From the NCBI GenBank assembly GCA_019509985.1, contig JAEKLF010000041.1:17017-81016 (forward strand): a DNA stretch of 64,000 bases. Direction: 5' to 3'. The notes beneath the pieces were generated by a model that was given only the letters and a program-made list of their open reading frames with translations, ran no database searches and had not been told where the DNA came from. The stretch's first letter is position 1. The number at the start of each line of letters is the position of its first letter. Below, piece after piece: positions 1 to 7,466 of the stretch. This stretch comes from Burkholderiales bacterium (GTDB lineage Bacteria > Pseudomonadota > Gammaproteobacteria > Burkholderiales > Burkholderiaceae_C). The translations under genes were made by a program, and so were the position numbers.

Positions 1-17
1 GCAACCGCGCAATGGCC

Positions 18-63
18 GCAACTGTATCCAGTTGCAACAATCGCGCATCCCCGCGAATGCGGG
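18..63. repeat. Two short hairpins of REP-like type
   Basis: Two perfect small hairpins lie side by side: GCAACTG/CAGTTGC (18-24 and 29-35, loop of 4) and CCCGC/GCGGG (50-54 and 59-63, loop GAAT). The second resembles the dispersed CCCGCGAANGCGGG elements of many proteobacterial genomes. They lie just downstream of the peptidase stop codon, so they may act as a terminator or mRNA stabiliser. No T-run is present, and repeat status needs genome-wide copies. Confidence 0.3.
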
Positions 64-81
64 CGGCAGAACGTCACAGGG

Positions 82-1320
82 TCAGGGCTTGACCCTCGCA
101 CCCGTAAGTTGCGCGACAGCTGCGAGCGTTGTCTGGGCGGCGTTGAGGCCCAGCAGGAAGTCCTTGTCCGAGTAGTTCACGAACAGATCCGTCGGCTGGT
201 GCCAGTGCGGGTTCCAGCCAGCACCGATCTGCTGCCCACGCTCGTTCTCCCGCAACGAGATCGCTGGCACCTCGTCCATGAAGGGTGTGGAGTCGGTGTT
301 GGTCATGTGAAAGCCCACCGCAGCCGGATAGTTCATCGCGTACTTGTCGTTGGCCGCGCGGAAGTGCCAGGCCAGTTTGGCCGCGGCGTCCGCGTGCCTG
401 GACATGCCCTGGTACTCGATGTTCACGTCGGCCTCAGCGCGCTGCTCCTGGGGCGCCGTGTAGACGGGCTGGCCCTTGGCGTCCAGCACCGGCTTGCCGG
501 CGGCATCCAGTTTGGGGACCGGCATGCCGTGATCGAACATCATCATGTCGTGCTGGATCATGCCCAGCCACTTCGGCTCGGGGTAACGCCCCGACCCCTT
601 GGGCGACTCGACGCCCTGCAAGGCCTTGCGCTGCTCGACGTAGGCATAGGCGCCGTTCAGGCCGGTCTCCTCGTTGTTCCACAGCACGAAGCGGATGGAG
701 CGCTCCGTCGTCACGCCGGGCATGCTGAAGATGCGCGCCAGCTCCATGACGAGGGCCGTGCCCGAGCCGTCGTCGTTGGCCGCTTCGCCCCAGCCGATGC
801 CGTCCATGTGCGCGCCAACGATGTACATCTCGTCCGGCCGCGTGCTGCCGACCTTGGTGCAATAGACGTTCTCGCGCAGCGACGTGCCCTCGGGCGTGGG
901 CTCGGCATCCAGCTGGCGCAGGCGCTCGTCAGGCTGGGCCATGGCGTCGATGTTCACGCCGATGGGCGCGCGCTTGCCGAACAGCGTGCTGCCGCCCTGC
1001 CCCGCCGGGCCGCCGGCCAGTGCCGGGCGCGGCGCGGCCGGGCTGCGCCTGGCGGGTTCGGTGAATTGGTACTGCAGCCGCTCGGTGTTCGTGCAGCCGT
1101 AGGACTTCAGCTGCGCCTCGATCCAGTCCAGCGCCGCCCGGTTACGCGCCGTGCCCTGGCGGCGGTCGCCAAACTGGGTCAGGCCCTTGATCGTGGCCTT
1201 GTACTTCTCGAGGTCCAGATGCCTGACGAGGACGGCGACGGGATCGACGGCATCCTGCGCGCAGACGGCGCTCGCCGCACAGGCCGCGACGAGAGCGGCG
1301 ATTGCATTCTTGACGGCCAT
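82..1320 (-). CDS. Secreted M28-family zinc aminopeptidase-like protein
   Basis: Predicted exported metallopeptidase of 412 residues. An N-terminal signal peptide (residues 1 to about 21, ending SAVCA before QDA) sends it to the periplasm or outside. The M28 zinc ligands are visible: GAHMD near residue 171, NDDGSG near 182, the NNEETG glutamates near 217, an aspartate in NTDSTPF and a late histidine in HWHQPTD. The family removes N-terminal residues from peptides; the exact substrate cannot be read. I place the start at ATG 1320 because the signal peptide begins there; an upstream in-frame start at 1347 would put nine unlikely residues in front. It stands alone, divergent from the DUF1326 gene. 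Confidence 0.88.
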   Translation of the reverse strand: MAVKNAIAALVAACAASAVCAQDAVDPVAVLVRHLDLEKYKATIKGLTQFGDRRQGTARNRAALDWIEAQLKSYGCTNTERLQYQFTEPARRSPAAPRPALAGGPAGQGGSTLFGKRAPIGVNIDAMAQPDERLRQLDAEPTPEGTSLRENVYCTKVGSTRPDEMYIVGAHMDGIGWGEAANDDGSGTALVMELARIFSMPGVTTERSIRFVLWNNEETGLNGAYAYVEQRKALQGVESPKGSGRYPEPKWLGMIQHDMMMFDHGMPVPKLDAAGKPVLDAKGQPVYTAPQEQRAEADVNIEYQGMSRHADAAAKLAWHFRAANDKYAMNYPAAVGFHMTNTDSTPFMDEVPAISLRENERGQQIGAGWNPHWHQPTDLFVNYSDKDFLLGLNAAQTTLAAVAQLTGARVKP

Positions 1321-1688
1321 GGCTCGCTCGCAAAGTGAAGGCGGCACATCCTAGCGACGCCGCGCCACCTTCACTGCGCCATCGCCACCGCCGCCAGCAG
1401 CCTGACCGGGCGCATCGGTGGAAGGTCTTCATCGAGCGCCAGGAGCTGGTGCGCCTGCTGCCTCTGTGGACGTCTATCCGCCGCGCCGCCAGCCGCCGAT
1501 GCGCGTGCAGGTCATGCCGGACCTGCTCACCCAGCAGATCCAGGCGCTGTAGCGGTCGGAATCGGGCAAGCCGAACGCTCGCGCGACCGAACTGGACTCG
1601 CCCAGGCGCGGGGCGTACGATGATTTTTCGCCTTGCCGGCCGAGCCGCGGCGACAAGTTCATTGTGTTTGGCTTTGACGGAGAGTCAT
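1321..1688. other. Intergenic region between divergent genes
   Basis: This 368-base stretch separates the M28 peptidase from the DUF1326 gene. It contains a degraded LysR-family C-terminus (see 1419-1552) but no intact gene. A GGAG ribosome-binding site sits just before the ATG at 1689. Promoters for both flanking genes must lie here, but I could not pick convincing -35/-10 pairs. Confidence 0.6.
1419..1552 (+). pseudogene. LysR-family regulator C-terminal remnant, frameshifted
   Basis: Two adjacent reading frames together resemble the last ~45 residues of a LysR transcriptional regulator. Frame one (from 1419) reads WKVFIERQELVRLLPLW. Frame two (1466-1552) reads VDVYPPRRQPPMRVQV and continues to a TAG stop at 1550. 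The pattern of leucines followed by VYPPRRQ-PMRV is the typical end of the LysR substrate-binding domain. A one-base shift near 1465 joins the two halves, and no DNA-binding domain is present upstream. This is a decayed gene fragment, seen by motif only. Confidence 0.55.
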
Positions 1689-2291
1689 ATGAGCTATCAC
1701 TTGGAAGGTCGTCTGCTCGAGGTGTGCAACTGCAATGTGCTGTGCCCCTGCTGGATCGGCGAGGACCCCGACAACGGCACCTGCGACACCATCGTCGCCT
1801 GGCGCATCGACCAGGGCGTCATCGACGGCATCGACGTCAGCGGCAACACCATCGCGGCCGTGGCCCATGTGCCTGGCAACATCCTGCAAGGCAACTGGAC
1901 CGCCGCGATCTTTGTCGACGACCAGGCCTCGGCGGCGCAGGAAGCGGCGTTGCTCAAGGTCTACACGGGCCAGGCGGGTGGGCCGGTCGCCGATCTCGCC
2001 GCGCTCATCGGTACGGTGGTTTCCGTCGAGCGGGCGCCGATCAAGTTCACCGTGGAAGACGGCAAGGGCATCCTCGAGATCGGCACCAACTACTACGCCG
2101 AACTGGAGCCCTATCGCGGCGCGATGGGCGGGCTGACCACCCTGTCCGACACCGTGTTTTCGACAGTGCCGGGAGCGCCGGTGTTTGTCGGCAAGGCACC
2201 GACCTATCGATCCAAGAACCCGGCCCTGGGCATCGACCTCGACATCAAGAACCACAACGCGCTGCAGAGCACCTTCGTCTTCGACGCATGA
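1689..2291 (+). CDS. DUF1326 domain protein
   Basis: A 200-residue cytosolic-looking protein of the DUF1326 family, function unknown. The N-terminus carries a dense conserved cysteine cluster, EVCNCNVLCPCW at residues 10-21, which suggests metal binding or redox chemistry. The start at ATG 1689 is chosen because a GGAG site precedes it and homologues begin with a similar short sequence before the cysteine cluster; the frame stays open upstream through the LysR remnant but is not gene-like there. The stop overlaps the next start (ATGA), so it is translationally coupled to the DUF2182 membrane protein, a pairing known from other proteobacteria. Confidence 0.85.
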   Translation: MSYHLEGRLLEVCNCNVLCPCWIGEDPDNGTCDTIVAWRIDQGVIDGIDVSGNTIAAVAHVPGNILQGNWTAAIFVDDQASAAQEAALLKVYTGQAGGPVADLAALIGTVVSVERAPIKFTVEDGKGILEIGTNYYAELEPYRGAMGGLTTLSDTVFSTVPGAPVFVGKAPTYRSKNPALGIDLDIKNHNALQSTFVFDA

Positions 2292-3115
2292 GCGCCGCTG
2301 GCGGCGCCGTACCGGCGCGCCCGCCAGCCGGCGACTCCCGTCATCGTCGCGTCTTCCTCGCGGTCATGGGCGCACTGGCCGTGCTGGCCTGGCTGGCACT
2401 GTGGGCCTGGGCGCGCAGCCCCTACGGACGCTATCTCGACCACGGCGACTGGACGGCCTCGGGGCCGGCTGCCTTCGTGTGCCGGGCCATTCCCGGCGGC
2501 AATGTGATCGTGCCCGCACTGTTCTACACCGTCGCGTGGATCCTGATGACCACGGCCATGATGCTGCCGACCACCCTGCCCCTGTTCAACGCCTTCGACC
2601 GCCTGACGGCACGGCGGGCGGACCACCGCCGCCTTCTGTTGCTGCTGGGCCTGGGTTATATGGCGGCGTGGGGCGGCTTCGGGCTGGCGGCCCACGTGCT
2701 GCACGCCGGGCTGCTGTCACTGCTCAACAGGCTGCCCCTGCTGGCCTGGCATGGCTGGCTGATCGGCACGGCCATCATCGCCCTGGCCGGGGCCTTCCAG
2801 TTCAGCCACCTCAAGCACCGTTGCCTGGAAAAGTGCCGCACCCCCTTGAGCTTCGTCATGGAGCATTGGCGCGGCCACGCCGAAGCTCGCCATGCCTTCG
2901 CCCTTGGCGCCCACCACGGCCTGTTCTGCGTCGGCTGCTGCTGGGCGCTGATGCTGCTGATGTTCGCCCTGGGCACCGGGAGCCTCGGCTGGATGCTGCT
3001 GCTGGCCGGCGTGATGGCCGTCGAGAAGAATGTCCGCTGGGGCCACAGGCTGAGTACGCCGCTCGGCGTTGCGCTGCTGTCCTGGGCGGGGGTGCTGGTG
3101 GCCAGCCATGTCTGA
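2288..3115 (+). CDS. DUF2182 integral membrane protein
   Basis: A 275-residue multi-pass membrane protein of the DUF2182 family, described elsewhere as predicted metal-binding. Several hydrophobic segments are visible, including around residues 21-37, 76-100 and 118-150. The family hallmark HHGLFCVGCCW sits near residue 210: a histidine pair followed by three cysteines. It starts at ATG 2288, overlapping the DUF1326 stop by four bases. Its partner also has a cysteine cluster, so the two may handle a metal or a redox cofactor together. That is inference; no biochemical role is known to me. Confidence 0.85.
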   Translation: MSAAGGAVPARPPAGDSRHRRVFLAVMGALAVLAWLALWAWARSPYGRYLDHGDWTASGPAAFVCRAIPGGNVIVPALFYTVAWILMTTAMMLPTTLPLFNAFDRLTARRADHRRLLLLLGLGYMAAWGGFGLAAHVLHAGLLSLLNRLPLLAWHGWLIGTAIIALAGAFQFSHLKHRCLEKCRTPLSFVMEHWRGHAEARHAFALGAHHGLFCVGCCWALMLLMFALGTGSLGWMLLLAGVMAVEKNVRWGHRLSTPLGVALLSWAGVLVASHV

Positions 3116-3989
3116 GTCGCGCACCGGCCTGCTGAAGACCCTCGCTCTCACCGCGATGGCGATGCTGGCCTTTGCGGCGAATTCGCTGCTGTGCCGGCTC
3201 GCGCTGCGCCAGGAACTCATCGATCCGGCCAGCTTCGGCAGCATCAGGCTGGTCGCCGGTGCCTTCACGCTCGCGGCCATCGTGCGGCTCAGGCCAGGTC
3301 CGGGCGCCGCGGCGCACGTCGATTGGCGCGCCGCGGCCATGCTGTTCGCCTATGTCGCCTGCTTCTCCTTCGCCTACGTCAGCCTGTCCGCAGGCACCGG
3401 CGCGTTGATCCTGTTCGGCGCGGTTCAGGTGACGATGTTCAGCGCGGGCCTGCGCTCGGGCGAAACGTTCAGGCCGCTGGCCTGGTTCGGCCTCGCGCTG
3501 GCGGTCGCGGGGCTGGTCTATCTGGTGTCGCCCGGCGTCGCCGCACCGCCCTTCCTCGGCGCCATCATGATGGCGATGGCGGGCCTGGCCTGGGGCGCGT
3601 ACTCGCTGCGTGGCCGCGGCGTGGGCGATCCGCTGGCCGCGACGGCCGGCAACTTCCTGCGCGCCACGCCGTTCGCGTTGCTGGTGAGCCTGCTGCTCGC
3701 CCGTCAGGCGCATGCAGATGCAAGCGGCGTCGCACTGGCCGTCGCCTCGGGCGCCGTCACGTCGGGTGTCGGCTATGTCATCTGGTATGCGGCACTGCGC
3801 GGCCTGACCGCCCTGCGTGCCGCGACCGTGCAGTTGTCCGTGCCGTTGATTGCTGCCTTGGGCGGCGTGGCGCTGCTGTCGGAGGCTGTCACGCCGCGCC
3901 TGCTGGCCGCGTCGGCGGCCATCCTGGGGGGCATTGCGCTCGTGCTGACCAGCAAGTCGCGCAACACAGGCCCGCCGCGCTCGGGATGA
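3108..3989 (+). CDS. EamA/DMT-family transporter
   Basis: A 293-residue inner-membrane protein of the drug/metabolite transporter superfamily with about ten hydrophobic helices and two EamA repeats. Proteins of this class export amino acids, metabolites or toxic compounds; the substrate is not predictable. The start at ATG 3108 overlaps the end of the DUF2182 gene by eight bases, so the three genes 1689-3989 form one operon. The repeat boundary lies near residue 150, where a second ...GLAWGAYSL... helix repeats the pattern of the first half. Confidence 0.88.
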   Translation: MSESRTGLLKTLALTAMAMLAFAANSLLCRLALRQELIDPASFGSIRLVAGAFTLAAIVRLRPGPGAAAHVDWRAAAMLFAYVACFSFAYVSLSAGTGALILFGAVQVTMFSAGLRSGETFRPLAWFGLALAVAGLVYLVSPGVAAPPFLGAIMMAMAGLAWGAYSLRGRGVGDPLAATAGNFLRATPFALLVSLLLARQAHADASGVALAVASGAVTSGVGYVIWYAALRGLTALRAATVQLSVPLIAALGGVALLSEAVTPRLLAASAAILGGIALVLTSKSRNTGPPRSG

Positions 3990-4022
3990 GCGCTCGGCCC
4001 CCCCTGCATTTACGATCCACGC

Positions 4023-4418
4023 ATGAAGCAAGCGCAGCACGAATACCTCGTCGTATCGCGTGGGCAGTGGGACGAACGGGCCACCCGCGAGGACGTCCAG
4101 CACGCGATCGATCAGTTCTACCTCTGGTACGAGGGCCATCTCGCCTCGGGGCGCATGAAGCCCGGCAGCCGGCTGGCGCCCGAAGGCAAGTGCGTCGCCC
4201 ACCGGGTGGTCACCGATGGCCCCTTCACGGAAACCAAGGAGCTCGTCGGCGGCTACTGGTTCATCGTCGCCGCGAGCCTGGAGGAAGCGGCCGAGATCGC
4301 CTCGCACAACCCCTGCCTGGCCTTCGGCCTGACACTGGAAATCCGCCCGCTCGTCGCCGAGCGAGCACGGGCAACAGACATCACCAACGAGACGCCGCCC
4401 GAATGGCGCCAGCGTTGA
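4023..4418 (+). CDS. YciI-family (DGPF) protein
   Basis: A 131-residue YCII-like protein with the family signature DGPFTETKE near residue 62 followed by GGYWFI. YciI domains have a ferredoxin-like fold, and DGPF members are usually encoded beside ECF sigma factors of the ECF42 group. Here the nearby sigma factor (5473-6411) carries ECF41 motifs instead, and the two genes are on opposite strands. The gene begins 33 bases after the EamA stop, so it may be the last cistron of that operon. Molecular function is unknown; enzymatic or sensing roles have been suggested for the family. Confidence 0.85.
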   Translation: MKQAQHEYLVVSRGQWDERATREDVQHAIDQFYLWYEGHLASGRMKPGSRLAPEGKCVAHRVVTDGPFTETKELVGGYWFIVAASLEEAAEIASHNPCLAFGLTLEIRPLVAERARATDITNETPPEWRQR

Positions 4419-4564
4419 GGCCGGGCCAGGACCTCACTGGCCGCCCAGGTCGGGCGTGACGAAACCCACGTCTTCAACGGCTGCATCGCGCTGTCGCGCG
4501 CGAAGCTCGCGGAAGCGGTGTTTTTCAGCAGCGCTTCGCCGGCAGCGCTTTTATCTTCGCCGGC

Positions 4565-4897
4565 ATGACATCCGCTCACCGCCGGCCACAGCACCTGCCC
4601 AGCTTCGGCCCACGCCGCATCACCTGCGAGCAAGGCTCCACCCGGCTGGTCATCGATGAACTCTATCCCTGCGAGGAGCGGCCGCTGCAGGCCGACCTGA
4701 CGCTGCTGGAGCGCTTCTCGGCCCTGATGGCCGCCCAGGGTTGGCCCGCCCATGTGTCGCGGATGGCCTACGACCGCATCTATGCCGGCGAACGCTTCGG
4801 CTTCGCCGAGCGCGTCGGCCGGGGCGAGCTGCCGGCGCTGGCGCAGCAGCTCATCCAGTGCTGGCGCGCCACCCGGATCCAGCCGGCCGCACGCTGA
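4565..4897 (+). CDS. Hypothetical protein, 110 residues
   Basis: I do not recognise this protein. It has no signal peptide or membrane segment and contains two cysteines in the N-terminal half plus a helical middle (LTLLERFSALMAAQGWP). Codon use is strongly G/C at third positions through the whole frame, as in real neighbouring genes, which argues that it is coding. No good ribosome-binding site precedes ATG 4565. It ends 13 bases before the convergent decarboxylase-like gene. A 146-base gap separates it from the YciI gene. Confidence 0.6.
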   Translation: MTSAHRRPQHLPSFGPRRITCEQGSTRLVIDELYPCEERPLQADLTLLERFSALMAAQGWPAHVSRMAYDRIYAGERFGFAERVGRGELPALAQQLIQCWRATRIQPAAR

Positions 4898-4910
4898 GGC
4901 GCGGCAAGCT

Positions 4911-5390
4911 TCAGCTCAGGCCGGCCTTGTCCAGCCCGAACATCTTGTCCTGCGAGCCCGGCACGTTGCGGAAGGCCACGTTCATGCGGTTCCATCCGTT
5001 GATGGCCGCGACGCGCCAGGTCAGCTCCGATACCTCGGCCTCGCTGAACTGCTCGCGCACCTCGGCATAGACCGCGTCGGAGATGCCCTCGGGCGCGATG
5101 CGCGTCAGCGCCTCGGTCCAGGCCAGCGCGGCGCGTTCCTTGGGCGTGAACAGCGGCGACTCGCGCCAGATGGCCACGTGATGCAGGCGCAGTTCGCGCT
5201 CGCCGTGGATCTTGGCCTGCTTGACGTGCATGTCCAGGCAGAAGGCGCAGCCGTTGAGCTGCGACGCGCGGATGTCGACCAGCAGGGACAGCGCCTCGTC
5301 CATGCGGAAGGCCATGCTGAAGTCGAGGTACTTCTTGAAGAGATCGCCGGAGAGGCGGGAGTAGTCCAGGCGTGGGTGCTGCGTGCTCAT
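4911..5390 (-). CDS. AhpD-like carboxymuconolactone decarboxylase family protein
   Basis: A 159-residue protein of the CMD/AhpD-like superfamily. The redox motif CAFCLDMH (C48, C51, H55) is the alkylhydroperoxidase AhpD signature, so a peroxidase or thiol-redox activity is more likely than true gamma-carboxymuconolactone decarboxylation. It follows the ECF41 sigma gene on the same strand, with 82 bases between them that contain a full ECF41-type promoter. CMD proteins are one of the three known target classes of ECF41 sigma factors (the COE group: carboxymuconolactone decarboxylases, oxidoreductases, epimerases), so the link is well supported by family knowledge. Confidence 0.92.
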   Translation of the reverse strand: MSTQHPRLDYSRLSGDLFKKYLDFSMAFRMDEALSLLVDIRASQLNGCAFCLDMHVKQAKIHGERELRLHHVAIWRESPLFTPKERAALAWTEALTRIAPEGISDAVYAEVREQFSEAEVSELTWRVAAINGWNRMNVAFRNVPGSQDKMFGLDKAGLS

Positions 5391-5445
5391 GATGAATGTC
5401 CTTGGGGCTGATGTGGACCGGCGGAATCGCTGGCCTCATCCTCAA

Positions 5446-5472
5446 GACGGGGCAGCCCCGCGCGTTGTGACA
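5446..5472 (-). promoter_or_regulatory. ECF41-type promoter of the AhpD-like gene
   Basis: On the minus strand TGTCACA (5472-5466) is followed after exactly 16 bases by CGTC (5449-5446). This is the published ECF41 consensus TGTCACA-N16-CGTC. It begins directly after the sigma gene stop codon and lies 56 bases upstream of the ATG at 5390. Confidence 0.85.
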
Positions 5473-6411
5473 TCACACCCGCTGGCGTTGCTCGATGGCG
5501 CGCAGCTTGTCCGGGTTGCGCTGGATGTAGAGCGCGCCGACCTGGCCCGGCGCCTGAGCTGGCGCGAGGGCGATGGTCTGCACCAGGCGCCCGCCGGCCT
5601 GGTCGTCGACGATCAGCAGCCCCGGCAGTCCGTTGACCGTCGCCGGCACCAGCCGCCAGTGGGCGCTGGTGGGCAGCTGCGCGAAGCCGATGAAGGTGCG
5701 CGCGATGCGGTCCTTGCCATGCAGCGGACGCGGCACCGCGCTGACTTTGCCGCCGCCGTCCGCCATCAGCACGGCGTCTTCGCTCAACAACCTGGCCAGA
5801 CCCGTCACGTCGTGGCTGCGCACGGCGTCCATGAAAGCAGCGACAAGACGCTCGCCCTCCTCCTTGGCCACCTCGCGGCGGGCGTAGTCGGCCTTGACGT
5901 TCTTGCGCGCGCGGCTGATGAGCTGCCGGCAGGTGGCCTCGCTGCGGTCGAGGTGGCGGGCGATCTCGTCGTAGTCCAGGTCGAACACGTCATGCAGCAG
6001 GAAGGCCGCGCGCTCCAGTGGCGACAGGCGCTCCAGCGCCAGCATGAAGGCGATGGACACGTCCTGAGCGAACTCGGCCTGCTTCTCGGGGCCGGGTGCC
6101 CAGCCGAACAGCGCCTCGTCTTCCAGCATGGGCTCGGGCAGCCAGACGCCGACGTAGTGCTCACGCTGCACCGCTGCCGAGCGCAGCTTGTCCAGGCATA
6201 GATTGGTCACCAGCCGCGACAGGAAGGCCCCCTCGTGCTGGACGGTGGCCTCGTCCACCTCGGCCCAGCGCAGCCAGGCCTCCTGCACGATGTCCTCGGC
6301 TTCGGCGCGCGAGCCGAGCATGCGGTAGGCCAGCGCGCGCAGGCGGCGGGCATGGTCGCGGTCGAAGCTGCGCGCTCGCACTGCGGGAGAGGCGTCGGTG
6401 TCGTCGGTCAT
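5473..6411 (-). CDS. ECF41-family RNA polymerase sigma factor with SnoaL-like C-terminal extension
   Basis: A 312-residue alternative sigma factor. Sigma-2 (about 13-80, with SRAEAEDIVQEAWLRW) and sigma-4 (about 115-175, with DYDEIARHLDRSEATCRQLI) come first, then a ~130-residue extension related to SnoaL/NTF2. All three ECF41 hallmarks are present: WLPEP at 90-94 in the linker, DGGGK at 218-222, and NPDKL near 300. In this group the C-terminal extension replaces a separate anti-sigma factor and tunes activity. The start is ATG 6411; the frame runs further upstream without likeness to the family. Its own promoter matches the same consensus, so it is probably autoregulated and drives the AhpD-like gene. 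Confidence 0.95.
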   Translation of the reverse strand: MTDDTDASPAVRARSFDRDHARRLRALAYRMLGSRAEAEDIVQEAWLRWAEVDEATVQHEGAFLSRLVTNLCLDKLRSAAVQREHYVGVWLPEPMLEDEALFGWAPGPEKQAEFAQDVSIAFMLALERLSPLERAAFLLHDVFDLDYDEIARHLDRSEATCRQLISRARKNVKADYARREVAKEEGERLVAAFMDAVRSHDVTGLARLLSEDAVLMADGGGKVSAVPRPLHGKDRIARTFIGFAQLPTSAHWRLVPATVNGLPGLLIVDDQAGGRLVQTIALAPAQAPGQVGALYIQRNPDKLRAIEQRQRV

Positions 6412-6446
6412 GGGGCGGGTTCCGGGTTTGCTGGTGACGAGCACCA

Positions 6447-6473
6447 GACGAAACAGGCCCACAGTTTGTGACA
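6447..6473 (-). promoter_or_regulatory. ECF41-type autoregulatory promoter of the sigma gene
   Basis: Minus-strand TGTCACA (6473-6467) and CGTC (6450-6447) are separated by exactly 16 bases, identical in layout to the promoter at 5446-5472. The -10 element ends 35 bases before the sigma-factor ATG. The spacer sequences of the two promoters differ, so the match is not due to recent duplication. Confidence 0.85.
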
Positions 6474-6512
6474 TGCGCCGCGGTCGTGCGGGAAGGCACC
6501 CCCGCGACACCG

Positions 6513-7205
6513 TCAGTCCTTGAGCCCGCGCATCCAGACCTTGTTGGCCGCCTCGAACATCGCCCGACCTTCGAACACCGCCGGCACGCTGGCGAGCGCC
6601 AGCCAGTCCAGCGTGTCGTGATGGCTGCCCGGGATCAGATCCACCGAGCGCTCGGCGACCAGCCAGGCGTGCAGCTTGGCGTACAGCTCGGGATGCTGCT
6701 CGCGCGTCCAGGCCAGGCCGACGAGGTCGCCATAGCCTTCCTCGCGGCGCGTCGAGCGCATCTCGAGCCAGGCCCGCTGCAGATCGGGCGTCAGCGCGGC
6801 CGGCACCTTGGCCGCAACGAAGCCGGCCGGCACGCTGGTCCAGGCGCCGTCGAGGTAGCGGCGGCAATGGCCCAGCTCATGCGCGGCCATCAGCTCCAGC
6901 GTCGCGTTGAGCACAGCAGGCTCGATCGCGTCGAACTGGCGCTGGCCTTCCGGGTTGCCTCGCATCGACAGCACCAGCTTGCAACGGCCATCGACGAAGC
7001 CGAGCGCCATCGGCGCGTTGCCCGGTGCGTCCTGCGGCTGCACGACGAGGTCCAGCGGCAGCGACAGCACATCGCGCGCATGGACGACGACGGGCCAGAT
7101 GCCCTGCAGCCAACGCGTTTCGAGCGGGGTCAGGTCGGCGGCTTGAGCGGTCTGCGTCAGCGCGCCGGACAGCAGGGCAACAAGGGTGAACAGGTAACGC
7201 AGCAC
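6513..7205 (-). CDS. Secreted HExxH putative zinc metallopeptidase
   Basis: A 230-residue exported protein that I cannot assign to a named family. Residues 1-22 form a signal peptide (LFTLVALLSG core, QAA end). The helix AAHELGHCRRY holds a zincin motif HELGH at 109-113, and REEGYGDLVGLAW (about residue 151 onward) could supply a third metal ligand as in gluzincin-like proteins. Two cysteines (75 and 114) could form a disulphide in the periplasm. It is a single gene whose stop lies 40 bases upstream of the sigma-gene promoter. Peptidase activity is inferred from the motif only. Confidence 0.7.
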   Translation of the reverse strand: MLRYLFTLVALLSGALTQTAQAADLTPLETRWLQGIWPVVVHARDVLSLPLDLVVQPQDAPGNAPMALGFVDGRCKLVLSMRGNPEGQRQFDAIEPAVLNATLELMAAHELGHCRRYLDGAWTSVPAGFVAAKVPAALTPDLQRAWLEMRSTRREEGYGDLVGLAWTREQHPELYAKLHAWLVAERSVDLIPGSHHDTLDWLALASVPAVFEGRAMFEAANKVWMRGLKD

Positions 7206-7466
7206 GGCAAACTCTCCTGTTCACAGCATCGGCCTGAAACAGGCGATTCCTGACGGCACACCGGCGGCCTTGTGTGAACTATGCAGATCAAACCGGCTCG
7301 GAATCGCGGGCCGGCGCGAGCAGGCGGGACCGTCCGGCTCCGCAAGCGGGCCGAGTTCACGCCAGTCAAGCCGGAACAGGACCGGCATACCCGGCCAGAT
7401 GCGCGGTTATCCCGTGAGCAAGCCCTGCAAGATGGCCGCAACGCATTGGCTCGACAGGGGTGCCCG

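Noticed and set aside
109..1338. Long plus-strand frame of 409 codons opposite the M28 peptidase
   Set aside because: It is rich in Arg, Val, His and Gly without domains, as expected for the antisense of a GC-rich gene; the minus-strand protein has signal peptide and zinc ligands.
4419..4564. Possible small gene between the YciI and hypothetical genes
   Set aside because: Frames on both strands are open but lack a start with a ribosome-binding site and any known motif.
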